NCBI RefSeq assembly: GCF_003478035.1
Contig: NZ_QUEP01000004.1
Span: forward strand, 248,001-312,000
DNA length: 64,000 nt
From: Clostridium sp. OF03-18AA
GTDB lineage: Bacteria > Bacillota > Clostridia > Lachnospirales > Lachnospiraceae
Reading direction: 5' to 3'
A model generated the notes under the pieces. It did not search any database, was not told the origin of the DNA, and saw nothing but the letters and a program-made list of their open reading frames with translations. Below are positions 44,561 to 53,724 of this stretch, piece by piece (position 1 is the first letter of the stretch; each line of letters starts with the position of its first letter). Made by a program: the position numbers and the translations under genes.

Positions 44561-45415
44561 GTGGAATATGAATGGTACGCCGATCTCTTTTTTCTGGAAG
44601 AGGCGTACCGGGATGTCTTGATCCTGTGGCTGGCGGCGGTGCTCGGGAGAAAGAAGATGTCTGTTTTCCGGCTTTTGGCGGCGGGAATTGCAGGCGGACT
44701 TTGCGGGACCGCAGTTTCCTGCCTTGAGCTGTCAGGAATCGCAGCACGGATTACGGGAAGAAGCCTGGCGGCCTGGATTTTCTGGGAAAGCGGAAAAGTT
44801 CTGATAAACGGGTTTTTGATTATAACGGCTGCGCTTCCCCCAAAAAGAGTGTCCGGATGGAAAAAAGCGTTCTTTCAAAAGGGAAAGGAGCTTGGATTGC
44901 TGGTCTTGTCAGCGGGGATCCTGCAGAGCGGTCTTGCGGTCTTGCGGGAGCGCTGCTTTCTCACCGGGTGGAAAAGTCTTCTGTTTATGGGATTTTTCTG
45001 TGCAGGAGCGCGCTTCTTTGCGGAGGCGCTCGTGAAGCGGCCGGTGATCGGAAAAATGAGGTATCAGGTCCGGCTTTTCCTGAACGGACGATCAAAGGAG
45101 TTTACCGCGATGGAGGATTCCGGGAATCGTCTCGTGGAACCTGTGACGGGAAAGCCGGTCAGCATTATCGCAGCGGCAGATGCGAAAGAGTTTGGGAGCG
45201 AGCCGGCAGGCGTCCTGATGATCCCGTACCGGGCGGTAGGGACAAAAAGCGGAATGCTTCCGGGGATCCTGTTCGACCGGATGGAGATCATGGACGGAGA
45301 GAACAGGAGTGTCCGGATTGACAGACCGGTCGTGGCTGTCTCGAAGGAACCGCTGTTTTTCAGAAAAGATTTTACGATGATCCTGCCGGAAAGTCTTTTC
45401 ACTGATAAGTTATGA
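44561..45415 (+). CDS. spoIIGA: Sigma-E processing peptidase SpoIIGA
   Basis: A 284-residue mother-cell protease with five hydrophobic segments in the N-terminal half ('[23 protein letters not shown]' first) and a C-terminal aspartic-protease-like domain. The active-site signature '[18 protein letters not shown]' is present. It removes the pro-sequence of sigma-E after asymmetric division. GTG 44561 is chosen because AAAGGGGG precedes it by about 8 nt; ATG 44540 would place this ribosome site inside the gene. sigE follows after ~16 nt. Confidence 0.9.
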   Translation: MEYEWYADLFFLEEAYRDVLILWLAAVLGRKKMSVFRLLAAGIAGGLCGTAVSCLELSGIAARITGRSLAAWIFWESGKVLINGFLIITAALPPKRVSGWKKAFFQKGKELGLLVLSAGILQSGLAVLRERCFLTGWKSLLFMGFFCAGARFFAEALVKRPVIGKMRYQVRLFLNGRSKEFTAMEDSGNRLVEPVTGKPVSIIAAADAKEFGSEPAGVLMIPYRAVGTKSGMLPGILFDRMEIMDGENRSVRIDRPVVAVSKEPLFFRKDFTMILPESLFTDKL

Positions 45416-45431
45416 AAGGGAGAAAATGAGT

Positions 45432-46172
45432 ATGATCATGAGAATTTCTATGCCAAACCGGTTTCGGTTAAAAAAAGTGATGGGATTCCGGACAATGATC
45501 CGTCCGGAGCGCGGGGAGATCCATTACATCGGAGGCGCGGATATCCTCCCGGCACCGCTGTCCTTGAAGGAGGAGACGGAGGCGTTAAATAAGTTTGGAA
45601 CGGAGGAGGAAAAAGATGCAAAATCAGAGCTGATCGAACATAATCTCCGTCTGGTCGTTTACATAGCAAAGAAATTTGACAACACGAGCGTCGGGGTCGA
45701 AGACCTGATCTCTATCGGGACGATCGGTCTCATCAAGGCGATCAATACATTCAATCCGACGAAGAATATCAAGCTGGCGACTTACGCGTCCAGATGCATC
45801 GAGAATGAGATCCTCATGTATCTCAGGAGAACCAGCAAGATGAAGCTGGAGGTCTCCATCGATGAGCCGTTAAACGTGGACTGGGATGGAAATGAGCTGC
45901 TCTTATCGGATATCCTTGGCACCGATGAGGATGTGATCTACAAGGACATGGAGGACGAGGTGGAAAAGGATCTCCTGAAAAATGCGGTGAGCCGGCTGAG
46001 TCCGAGAGAGCGGAAGATCGTGGAGCTGCGCTACGGCCTAAAGCGCCAGGACGGGGCGGAGATGACCCAGAAGGAGGTGGCGGATCTCATGGGAATCTCG
46101 CAGTCCTATATTTCGCGGCTCGAGAAGAAGATCATGATGAGGTTAAAGAAGGAAATCGTGAAATTCGAGTAG
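45432..46172 (+). CDS. sigE: Sporulation sigma factor SigE (pro-form)
   Basis: A 246-residue sigma-70 family factor for early mother-cell gene expression. An N-terminal pro-region (~25-30 residues, '[19 protein letters not shown]') precedes region 2 ('[31 protein letters not shown]', '[20 protein letters not shown]') and region 4 ('[31 protein letters not shown]'). ATG 45432 is 9 nt from GGGAG; ATG 45426 is only 3 nt away. In many clostridia sigG follows directly, but here it does not. Confidence 0.93.
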   Translation: MIMRISMPNRFRLKKVMGFRTMIRPERGEIHYIGGADILPAPLSLKEETEALNKFGTEEEKDAKSELIEHNLRLVVYIAKKFDNTSVGVEDLISIGTIGLIKAINTFNPTKNIKLATYASRCIENEILMYLRRTSKMKLEVSIDEPLNVDWDGNELLLSDILGTDEDVIYKDMEDEVEKDLLKNAVSRLSPRERKIVELRYGLKRQDGAEMTQKEVADLMGISQSYISRLEKKIMMRLKKEIVKFE

Positions 46173-46223
46173 AGCAGAGCGTGTGACGAGTCATATCCGA
46201 AAATGGTGAAAAAGACAGGTAGG

Positions 46224-46290
46224 AAATCCGCGACCAGAACTGTATCATACGGAATTTTCAGTTCAGAAAATTCCTACCATGAAAAGTAAC
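46224..46290 (+). repeat. Dispersed palindromic module, partial copy 2
   Basis: AAATCCGCG, TGTATCATACGGAATTTTC, GAAAATTCC and GAAAAGTAAC appear in the same order as at 28175-28240. The first hairpin module is missing. The palindrome GGAATTTTC/GAAAATTCC spans 46251-46274. It lies between the convergent sigE and zinc-ribbon genes. Confidence 0.7.
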
Positions 46291-46353
46291 AAATAAAAGA
46301 ACTGTCTGACTGAAAAATTATCAGCCAGACAGTCCCTTTTGTCTAATGGAAAA

Positions 46354-47070
46354 TTACTCATCATACAGCTTCGCGTACAGCATCTCACACAGCGAATCTG
46401 CGTAGGCCTGGTCCGGAATATCGCGGCCGGTGATCAGGAAATCCTGGATCAGCTCGAAGCGCTTGAGACTCAGCTCTTCACCGGAAAGATCCGGATCTTC
46501 CATCAAGAGCTGCTCATCGAGTTCTTTTGCGGAATAATTCCTTAAGAACCAGTCGATGATCTCCTGAGTCTCCCGTTTTTCGTCGTCGGCTTCCACTTTT
46601 AACTCGGCGGCGCGTTTCCTTGAGGAGACGGCGACGACAAGGCTGGCGACGGCGAGAATGACAAGTGCCCCCTCAAAGATGTATTTCTGGAATCCCTCCA
46701 TCGGGAGATGGAAGACGCCGAGAAGGCAGAGCGCGGCTCCCACGGCGAGAACCCCGCCGACCAGGAAAAATGCGGATGCGGAGGAGCTCATGTCCTCGTA
46801 GCGCTGCCCTTTATCGACGTAGGCATGGACGATCTCGTCAGCCGGTTTCTTTTTGGCGGAAGAGATTTCGTCGGGATCCGCGTTTTCTGCTTTGGCCATC
46901 TCACCGGAGAACGGATCCATCTCCTGCGCCATGACGGCAAGCTGTTCTTCTTTTTCTTTCTGTTTCATCGCGTCAGCGACTTCTTTTGATTCCACGAGAG
47001 GACCGCCGCAGTCGCTGCAGACCTTGATCCCCTCAACAAATTCCATATCACATTTCGGACAATAAGGCAT
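46354..47070 (-). CDS. Zinc-ribbon membrane protein of unknown function
   Basis: A 238-residue protein with an N-terminal zinc ribbon ('MPYCPKCDMEFVEGIKVCSDCGGPLV', Cys4/7/18/21), a charged linker, two transmembrane helices (~99-118 and 132-148) and an acidic C-terminal domain ('IIDWFLRNYSAKELDEQLLMEDPDLSGEELSLKRFELIQDFLI'). Small zinc-ribbon membrane proteins of this type are frequent in Lachnospiraceae, and no role is known. It is convergent with sigE and monocistronic. Confidence 0.75.
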   Translation of the reverse strand: MPYCPKCDMEFVEGIKVCSDCGGPLVESKEVADAMKQKEKEEQLAVMAQEMDPFSGEMAKAENADPDEISSAKKKPADEIVHAYVDKGQRYEDMSSSASAFFLVGGVLAVGAALCLLGVFHLPMEGFQKYIFEGALVILAVASLVVAVSSRKRAAELKVEADDEKRETQEIIDWFLRNYSAKELDEQLLMEDPDLSGEELSLKRFELIQDFLITGRDIPDQAYADSLCEMLYAKLYDE

Positions 47071-47098
47071 AACCTTTCCCTCCAGAATTTAAAATAAA

Positions 47099-47249
47099 GT
47101 GCCAAACATGCAAGCATGTTTTTCACTCGCTTACTGCTCAAACATATTACGGCTCGCACTTCGTGCTAAGCGCTGCTGCGCAGCTGCCGTAATCGGCTTC
47201 GCCGCTCGTGCCAAACATGCAAGCATGTTTTTCACTCGCTTACTGCTCA
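47099..47249. repeat. 42-bp direct repeats flanking a palindrome
   Basis: The 42-nt stretch starting GTGCCAAACATGCAAGCATG occurs identically at 47099-47140 and 47208-47249 (109-bp period). Each contains the palindrome AAACATGC-AA-GCATGTTT. Between them ATTACGGC (47146-47153) and GCCGTAAT (47186-47193) form an 8-bp inverted repeat. The unit fills the gap between the divergent zinc-ribbon and degV genes. Confidence 0.7.
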
Positions 47250-47376
47250 GCATATCATATTTTTGAATATTCGTCCACAGTTTGGGTAGTTTTGGACTTC
47301 CATTTATATAGGAAATCGGTTAAAATAAGAAGAAGGTCTGTCTGCGTGGAAGAAAAGAAAAAACGCAGCGGGACAG

Positions 47377-47433
47377 GGTTACTTTTCAAAGGTAGGAATT
47401 TTCTGAATGGAAAAATCCGTATGATATAGTAAC
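47377..47433 (-). repeat. Dispersed palindromic module, partial copy 3
   Basis: GGTTACTTTTC, GGTAGGAATTTTC and ATCCGTATGATATAGT follow the order of the units at 61335-61392, although the palindrome is degraded. It ends 33 bp before the degV start codon. Confidence 0.6.
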
Positions 47434-47465
47434 GGGCGAAGAGAAACAGAAAGGGGAAATTTTGT

Positions 47466-48350
47466 ATGAAGATCGCAGTTGTTACAGACAGCAACAGCGG
47501 GATCACCCAGGCACAGGCAAAAGAGATGGGGATCACGGTCCTGCCGATGCCGTTTATGATAGATGGAGAAACGTATTATGAGGATATTACACTGACCCAG
47601 GAGCAGTTTTATCAGAGGCTGAAGGACAATTCCGATATCTCGACCTCACAGCCGACACCGGACTCCATCATGAAACTGTGGGATGAACTGTTAAAAGAGT
47701 ATGATCAGATCGTCCACATCCCGATGTCCGCCGGACTTTCCGGATCCTGCGCGACTGCAATGATGCTGGCGGGAGAGGACGAGTACGAGGGAAATGTATT
47801 TGTCGTTGATAATCACCGGATCTCCGTGACCCAGTATCAGTCCGTGAAGGACGCGATGATGCTGGCAGATATGGGAATGGACGGCGCACAGATCAAAAAG
47901 CGCCTGGAGGAGACAGCGGCTGATTCCGTGATCTTTGTCACGGTGGACACCCTGAAATACCTAAAAAAAGGCGGACGCATCACACCGGCGGCCGCGGCTC
48001 TCGGCACACTTTTAAGGATCAAGCCGGTCCTGATTATCCTGGGAGAAAAGCTGGATTCCTTTGCAAAGGCCCGCACGATGAAGCAGGCGAAGACACTGAT
48101 GATGAATGCGATCCAGAAAGAGCTGGATGAGAGAATTCATGACAGTGAGTGCAAAGACTGCCACCTTGCGATCGCCCATTCGGACAACGAGGAGGCGGCT
48201 CTGGAGTTTAAGAAGGAAGTGGAAGAGCGATTCCCGGACGCAGATATCTATCTGGCACCGCTTTCCCTGAGCATTGCCTGCCATATCGGACCGGGCAGCC
48301 TTGCGCTGACGGCAACAAGAAAGATGGAAGAGGAACATGAGAAAAATTAG
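47466..48350 (+). CDS. DegV family fatty-acid-binding protein
   Basis: A 294-residue DegV family protein: 'KIAVVTDSNSGITQAQAKEMGITVLPMPFMIDGETYYED', 'STSQPTPD' and 'IPMSAGLSGSCATA' are the typical fatty-acid pocket motifs, with 'VDTLKYLKKGGRITPAAAALG' in the C-terminal half. In Firmicutes DegV/FakB proteins present fatty acids to the kinase FakA; no fakA is seen nearby. Full length. The end overlaps the histidine kinase gene by 14 nt, suggesting co-translation. Confidence 0.9.
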   Translation: MKIAVVTDSNSGITQAQAKEMGITVLPMPFMIDGETYYEDITLTQEQFYQRLKDNSDISTSQPTPDSIMKLWDELLKEYDQIVHIPMSAGLSGSCATAMMLAGEDEYEGNVFVVDNHRISVTQYQSVKDAMMLADMGMDGAQIKKRLEETAADSVIFVTVDTLKYLKKGGRITPAAAALGTLLRIKPVLIILGEKLDSFAKARTMKQAKTLMMNAIQKELDERIHDSECKDCHLAIAHSDNEEAALEFKKEVEERFPDADIYLAPLSLSIACHIGPGSLALTATRKMEEEHEKN

Positions 48351-49809
48351 GGAACGGATCCGGGAGATCTACCGGAAACATACGCCGAGCGTCAAACTTC
48401 CTCTGATCATCCTGACTGTTTTATTCTGTATGATCCCGCTCCTCGTGGAGAGCCGGATCCTCGCCCGCTCCTCGCGGCAGGAGCAGGTGGAGCGCAGAAT
48501 CATCGATGTCCAGAACCAGTGTCAGATCCTGAGCAATAAGATGTCGAGAAGCGGATATCTCACAAACTCCGCGCTGGATAATGCGGCCATCGACACAGAA
48601 TTATCGCTCCTGTCGGATATCTTCAGCGGGCGGATCCTGATCGTAAATTCCGGCTTTAAGATCGTTGAGGATACGTTCGCGATCTCTGACGGAAAGACGC
48701 TGATCTCGGACGAGGTGATCCGGTGTTTCCAGGGAGAGAACACGAGCCGGTACGACAGTCTGAAACATTACTTCGTCCTGGCGATCCCGATCCCGGAATT
48801 TGAGCAGGAGACGGGAACGATCACGACGGGAAAGACAGCCGGAGTGATGATCGTTACCGCGTCCACGGAGAGCATGTACAGCCTGGAGGAGAGCCTGAAA
48901 GATAAGGCATCCCTGTACGAGATGATGATCTTCGTCATCGTACTGATCGTGACAATCCTGTCAGTTCACCTGATCATGAAGCCGTTCGGAACGCTGATCG
49001 CGTCGATCCGGCGCGCGGGTGACGGAAATCTGGATGAGGATGTCAACGAGGAAGCATACCGGGAGACGAAGCAGATCTCCGGGACGATCAATAAGACGCT
49101 GGAGAAGCTAAAGGCTGTGGATCAGTCGAGGCAGGAATTTGTTTCCAATGTCTCCCATGAGCTCAAGACTCCGATCACGTCGATCCGTGTCCTGGCGGAT
49201 TCCCTGATGGGAATGGAGGACGCGCCGAAGGAGCTTTACCAGGAATTTATGCATGATATTTCGGACGAAATCGACCGGGAGAGCAAGATCATCGATGATC
49301 TTCTGACTCTTGTGCGGATGGACAAGGCATCCTCGGAGCTTTCCTGCACGCAGGTCCAGATCAACGGACTGATCGAGATGGTCTTAAAGCGCCTGCGCCC
49401 GATCGCCAGAAAACGGAACATTGAGCTGATCTTTGAGAGTAAGCGCGATGTCACGGCCGATATCGATGAGGTGAAGTTCTCACTGGCGATAAACAATCTT
49501 GTGGAGAATGCGGTCAAGTATAACAAAGAAGATGGTTGGGTCCGGGTAACGCTGGATGCTGACCATAAGTTCTTCTATCTGAAAGTGGCAGATTCCGGGA
49601 TCGGGATCCCTGCGGAATTTAAGGAAAGAGTTTTTGAGCGCTTTTACCGCGTGGACAAGGCGCGGTCCCGGGAGACCGGAGGTACCGGCCTCGGACTCGC
49701 GATCACGAGAAGCGTGGTCCTGATGCATCACGGCGCGATCCGGGTGGACAGCGTCGAGGGAGAGGGAAGCACCTTCATGGTGCGGATCCCGCTCATCTAT
49801 ATTCCGTAG
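48337..49809 (+). CDS. Sensor histidine kinase (PhoR/WalK-like), no adjacent regulator
   Basis: A 490-residue kinase: TM1 at ~21-40, an extracytoplasmic sensor region (~45-190), TM2 (~195-215), HAMP, HisKA with phospho-acceptor His274 in 'SNVSHELKTPITSIRVLADSLMG', and HATPase_c ('NNLVENAVKYN', 'DSGIGIP', 'GGTGLGLAITR'). The regulator gene is not next to it. It sits between DegV and a GerMN lipoprotein, a small operon with comEC at the end. The signal is unknown; cell-envelope stress is plausible for this subfamily. Confidence 0.87.
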   Translation: MRKIRERIREIYRKHTPSVKLPLIILTVLFCMIPLLVESRILARSSRQEQVERRIIDVQNQCQILSNKMSRSGYLTNSALDNAAIDTELSLLSDIFSGRILIVNSGFKIVEDTFAISDGKTLISDEVIRCFQGENTSRYDSLKHYFVLAIPIPEFEQETGTITTGKTAGVMIVTASTESMYSLEESLKDKASLYEMMIFVIVLIVTILSVHLIMKPFGTLIASIRRAGDGNLDEDVNEEAYRETKQISGTINKTLEKLKAVDQSRQEFVSNVSHELKTPITSIRVLADSLMGMEDAPKELYQEFMHDISDEIDRESKIIDDLLTLVRMDKASSELSCTQVQINGLIEMVLKRLRPIARKRNIELIFESKRDVTADIDEVKFSLAINNLVENAVKYNKEDGWVRVTLDADHKFFYLKVADSGIGIPAEFKERVFERFYRVDKARSRETGGTGLGLAITRSVVLMHHGAIRVDSVEGEGSTFMVRIPLIYIP

Positions 49810-49818
49810 GAGGGAAAA

Positions 49819-50757
49819 ATGAAGAAATTGTTGAAGATTCGGGCATTTTTTCTCCTCTTCGCACTTCTGTTTGCTTTGAGCGGCTGTACAGGGGAAAAAG
49901 CTGTGGAGCAGAGCGGAAATGCCTATACGATCTACTATTTAAACGCATCCGGGATCCAGCTTGTCGGGAGTGAGTACCGGACGGAAACGGCGGATACAGA
50001 CGCGCTGGTGCGGGAGCTGCTCGATAAGATGGGAAATGTTCCGGCGGATCTCGATTGTCAGAGAGCGCTGCCGGAGCGGATCGAAAAGATCACCTATCGG
50101 ATCGAAGGAAATGTTCTGTACCTGTACGCGGATGCCAATTATGCGCTGATGAATTCCGTGCAGGAGATCCTGTGCCGGGCGGCTCTCACAAAGACGCTGA
50201 CCCAGATCCCGGGGATCGAGTATCTGAGCATCTACTGTGCAGAGCAGCCGATCACGGATGCAGCCGGAAACCCGGTCGGGATGTTGTCGGCGTCAGATTT
50301 CGTGGACAGTATCCGGGATGTCAACTCCTTCGAGCGGACCGAGCTGACGCTGTATTTTGCCAACGAGACAGGGGATCAGCTGGTGGAAGAAAAACGGGAA
50401 GTCATGCAAAACAGCAATACTTCTCTGGAACGTCTGATCGTGGAGCAGCTGATCGAGGGACCGCAGGAGCTCGGCCATTACGCGACGATCCCGTCGGATG
50501 TAAAGCTTTTGAATGTGTCCGTCAACGATTCCGTCTGCTCGATCAACTTTAATGCGGCGTTCCTGAATAGCAGTCTGGATGTGGCGGCATACATTCCGAT
50601 CTATTCCATCGTGGATTCCCTCGCGGAACTTTCCACGGTGAGCCGTGTGCAGATCCGGATCAACGGGTCCCAGGACGATGTGTTCCGGGACCAGATCCCG
50701 TTGAGCACGGTGTTTGAACGAAACTACGATTATATCGCAGGAGGAAAAAACGATTAA
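49819..50757 (+). CDS. GerMN-domain lipoprotein
   Basis: A 312-residue lipoprotein with a signal peptide and lipobox 'FALSGC' (Cys23). Two GerMN-like domains follow: 'YTIYYLNASGIQLVGSEYRTE...LVRELLDKMG' and 'ELTLYFANETGDQLVEEKREVM...LERLIVEQLIEGPQELGHYATIP'. GerM is a sporulation/germination protein of Bacillus that localises to the septum; related domains occur in lipoproteins next to envelope-sensing kinases. ATG follows TAGGAGGG. The stop overlaps the likely comEC start. Confidence 0.85.
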   Translation: MKKLLKIRAFFLLFALLFALSGCTGEKAVEQSGNAYTIYYLNASGIQLVGSEYRTETADTDALVRELLDKMGNVPADLDCQRALPERIEKITYRIEGNVLYLYADANYALMNSVQEILCRAALTKTLTQIPGIEYLSIYCAEQPITDAAGNPVGMLSASDFVDSIRDVNSFERTELTLYFANETGDQLVEEKREVMQNSNTSLERLIVEQLIEGPQELGHYATIPSDVKLLNVSVNDSVCSINFNAAFLNSSLDVAAYIPIYSIVDSLAELSTVSRVQIRINGSQDDVFRDQIPLSTVFERNYDYIAGGKND

Positions 50758-53347
50758 AAGACCTTTGCTGTGTGTGACAGGGGGATTGGTACTTGGAGAG
50801 GCACTGAACCTGTGGATCCCGGCAGAGCAGATCATTTTTGGACTGGCAGTCTGGCTGCTCTTTTTGGTGTGCGCATTTGCGCGCCGGAAGAGCAGATACA
50901 GGCTGCCAGTCCTTCTTTTTATGGCGGGACTGGCTGTGGGGAGTCTCAGGACGGAGGCGGAACAGGCGGCATTTTTGCGGGAAGAGGGATTTTTTCTGGA
51001 GGAACAGGAGGATGGAGTGGTTTTAAACGGGACCGTCCGGTCGGTGAAGGAGAAGGACGGGACGCTGGAGGTTGTTCTCGGGGACTGTACCTCGGAAGAG
51101 GAAAACGGCGGACTGGTGGGGAGATTCCGGAGAGTTTTATGTTACCTTGAGATCGTGGAAGCAGAAACAAATGAAAGTGAAAGTGTGGGATGGAATTCAG
51201 AGTCACTTTCTGCAGGAAAAAGGATCCGTGTCTTTGGAGAGGGAAAGGCTGCGGATCCGGCGAGAAATCCGGGCGGGTTCGATTACCGTCTGTACTGCAG
51301 GTCCCGGGGGATCTCCGGGATCGTCTACGCGGACGGATATGCGGTGACCGGAGGAAAAACACGGATCATCGCCGATCGCCTGTACCGGATCCGCCGATCT
51401 CTTTCGGAACGCTTAAAGACGATCGCACTCCCGGAGGATGCCGGGATCCTGTCGGCGGTCCTGTTCGGGGAGAAAGAGGATCTGGACAGTGCCGTCTATG
51501 AACTTTACCGGAAAAACGGGATTTCCCACCTTCTGGCGATCAGCGGACTTCATGTCTCCATCGTCGGACTCGGAATCTGGAAAATATTCCGGAAAGGCGG
51601 GGCAGGATTCTGGTTTGCGGGAGTGGGTGCAGGCGGCTTTCTCTGCGTCTACGGGACGATGGTGGGCTCCGGTGCCTCTGTGGTACGGGCGGTCTCGATG
51701 GCGCTGCTCTCCTTTCTGGCAGCGGCTGTTGGGAGGACCTACGATCTTCCGACGGCGATGTGCATTCCGGCTGTGGGACTCCTGCTCGCTCATCCTTTTC
51801 TTTTGACGCAGGCCTCATTTCAGCTCTCTTTTCTCGCTGTCACATCGTTAGTCTACCCGGGACGATTGTTTTCGGCTCGCGGGGAAAAGATTTTTGCGGG
51901 GGAACGGTCTTCTGCGGCGGCGTCCGCCTTTTTTACAAGTCTTTCACTCCAGATGGTGACGGCACCCGTCATTCTCTGGCATTCTTTTGGAATCCCGCTC
52001 TACGGGGTGTTCTTAAATCTTATCGTGATCCCGCTGATGATGTATGTGGTCATATCGGGATTTCTTGGACTTGGTCTGTCCTTTTTATCAATATCGGTGG
52101 GGAGCGCCATGCTCGGAGGCGCACATTATATTTTGCGTTTTTATGAATTCGTCTGCAGCAGCACCGGAAAGCTTCCGGGGGCGGAGCTCGTTTTTGGGCA
52201 GCCGGAGGTGTGGAAGATCGGTTGTTATTACGGATGTCTGATCCTGGGAGCGGTTATCTATGAGCGGGGAGAGAAAACCTGGGAAAAATTTGGAAAAATG
52301 ATGGCAGAAAACGGCTGGGAAAGAGGAGAAAAAGACAGAGGAAAGACTGGAAAAAAAGATGTAGAAATGGCGGACGGACAAAAAACAGAAAATTCAGAAA
52401 AAAACATGATCAGAAAGAGAGTCTGTAAATCAGTCAGACAATTGGAACATCAGAGAAAATGCAGAATGCAGTTCGATAAAAGGAAGCGCCTGTTCGGTCT
52501 TACTGTCTGCTGGCTTGCCGCATTCTGTTTCCTTCTCCCATCCCGCCCCGCAGGTCTTTCCGTCACATTCCTCGACGTCGGGCAGGGCGACGGGATCGTT
52601 CTGCGTTCATCCGACAAAGCAGTCCTTGTGGACTGCGGCAGCAGCCAGCAGAAGACGGTCGGGGAGAAGACGCTGGTCCCGTATCTCAAGAGTCAGGGTG
52701 TGGCGCACCTGGATCTTGCCGTCATGACCCATGGAGACCAGGACCACATCAACGGGATCCGGTATCTTTTAGAACACCCGGAATCGGGGATTACGGTGGG
52801 CGGTCTTATGATGCCGGAAGCAGGAACAGATGAGATCTACGGGACGATGGCGGAGCTGGCAAAAAAGCAGGGGATTCCTGTATTTTATGCCGAACGCGGC
52901 GATATATGGAAAGATTTTCCGGGAAAAGAAATGAAGCTGGAATGCCTGTCCCCGGACGGGGAGACGGAATTCGCAGACCGGAATGAGGAATCCCTGGTAT
53001 TTCGCCTGACGCTTAAATGGTTTTCGCTGCTTCTCACGGGAGATATGGAAGAAAGCGGGGAGGAAATACTTCTGGATTCCGGGATCCTGACTCCTGTGAC
53101 GGTCTTAAAAGCCGGTCACCATGGTTCTGCGACATCCTCAGGGGAAAGGTTTATAGAAACCCTGTCCCCGTCGATCACAGTGCTCTCCTATGGAAGAAAG
53201 AACCGCTACGGCCATCCGGCACCGGAAGTGAAGGAACGACTGAAAGAAGCCGGTTCTGAGATCCTCGAGACCGGAAAATCCGGCGCCGTCATGATCCGGA
53301 CGGATGGAAAGAAGATCCGGGTGCGGACGATGATCCGGGAGAAATGA
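50753..53347 (+). CDS. comEC: DNA uptake channel ComEC/Rec2
   Basis: An ~864-residue membrane protein: N-terminal TM helices and an OB-like region, the competence (ComEC) domain ('GILSAVLFGEKEDLD', 'GISHLLAISGLHVSIVGLGIWKIF', ~220-490), a Lys/Glu-rich linker (~500-590) and a C-terminal metallo-beta-lactamase domain ('FLDVGQGDGIVLRSS', 'MTHGDQDHINGI', 'VLKAGHHGSATSSG'). It moves single-stranded DNA across the membrane. No ATG lies near the ribosome site AGGAGG (50739-50744); the codon at correct spacing is ATT 50753. TTG 50714 or TTG 50765 are alternatives. Confidence 0.87.
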   Translation: MKRPLLCVTGGLVLGEALNLWIPAEQIIFGLAVWLLFLVCAFARRKSRYRLPVLLFMAGLAVGSLRTEAEQAAFLREEGFFLEEQEDGVVLNGTVRSVKEKDGTLEVVLGDCTSEEENGGLVGRFRRVLCYLEIVEAETNESESVGWNSESLSAGKRIRVFGEGKAADPARNPGGFDYRLYCRSRGISGIVYADGYAVTGGKTRIIADRLYRIRRSLSERLKTIALPEDAGILSAVLFGEKEDLDSAVYELYRKNGISHLLAISGLHVSIVGLGIWKIFRKGGAGFWFAGVGAGGFLCVYGTMVGSGASVVRAVSMALLSFLAAAVGRTYDLPTAMCIPAVGLLLAHPFLLTQASFQLSFLAVTSLVYPGRLFSARGEKIFAGERSSAAASAFFTSLSLQMVTAPVILWHSFGIPLYGVFLNLIVIPLMMYVVISGFLGLGLSFLSISVGSAMLGGAHYILRFYEFVCSSTGKLPGAELVFGQPEVWKIGCYYGCLILGAVIYERGEKTWEKFGKMMAENGWERGEKDRGKTGKKDVEMADGQKTENSEKNMIRKRVCKSVRQLEHQRKCRMQFDKRKRLFGLTVCWLAAFCFLLPSRPAGLSVTFLDVGQGDGIVLRSSDKAVLVDCGSSQQKTVGEKTLVPYLKSQGVAHLDLAVMTHGDQDHINGIRYLLEHPESGITVGGLMMPEAGTDEIYGTMAELAKKQGIPVFYAERGDIWKDFPGKEMKLECLSPDGETEFADRNEESLVFRLTLKWFSLLLTGDMEESGEEILLDSGILTPVTVLKAGHHGSATSSGERFIETLSPSITVLSYGRKNRYGHPAPEVKERLKEAGSEILETGKSGAVMIRTDGKKIRVRTMIREK

Positions 53348-53668
53348 TAAGCCGGCCGCGACGATAAGCCGGCCGCGGCGGGAGCAAAGACGCTGCAGGG
53401 AATCCATGTGAAGAGGAACCAAGGTACGGCATATACGAAAAGAAATTACATAAGTCACATATGTCCGATTGACCGTATGATGGATCATGGATGTATTTAA
53501 CTTGAAAAAAGCTCACTGTCTTCTTGTCATTTCAGGGATGAGACCGAGTTAAAAAGGTAATTCGTAACTTATATCGAAATCATGACGTTCCTTGACACAA
53601 AATGACAGGACTTTACATCCGCAAAAAAGATTTTGGTTTTCGCTTACCGAAATTTTACAAAGTAATCC
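53348..53668 (+). other. Intergenic region with short tandem repeat
   Basis: GATAAGCCGGCCGCG is repeated in tandem (53347-53361 and 53364-53378). No gene or recognisable RNA is seen up to the promoter at 53669. Confidence 0.4.
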
Positions 53669-53697
53669 TTTTGAATTTTACATCCTGTTTCTATAAT
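53669..53697 (+). promoter_or_regulatory. Promoter of the TIM-barrel/ABC operon
   Basis: TTTTGA (53669-53674) and TATAAT (53692-53697) with a 17-bp spacer, 27 bp before the first gene. The -10 is perfect and the -35 weak, suggesting an activator. Confidence 0.55.
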
Positions 53698-53724
53698 TCT
53701 GTTTGTCTGGAGGAAAGAAACAGA

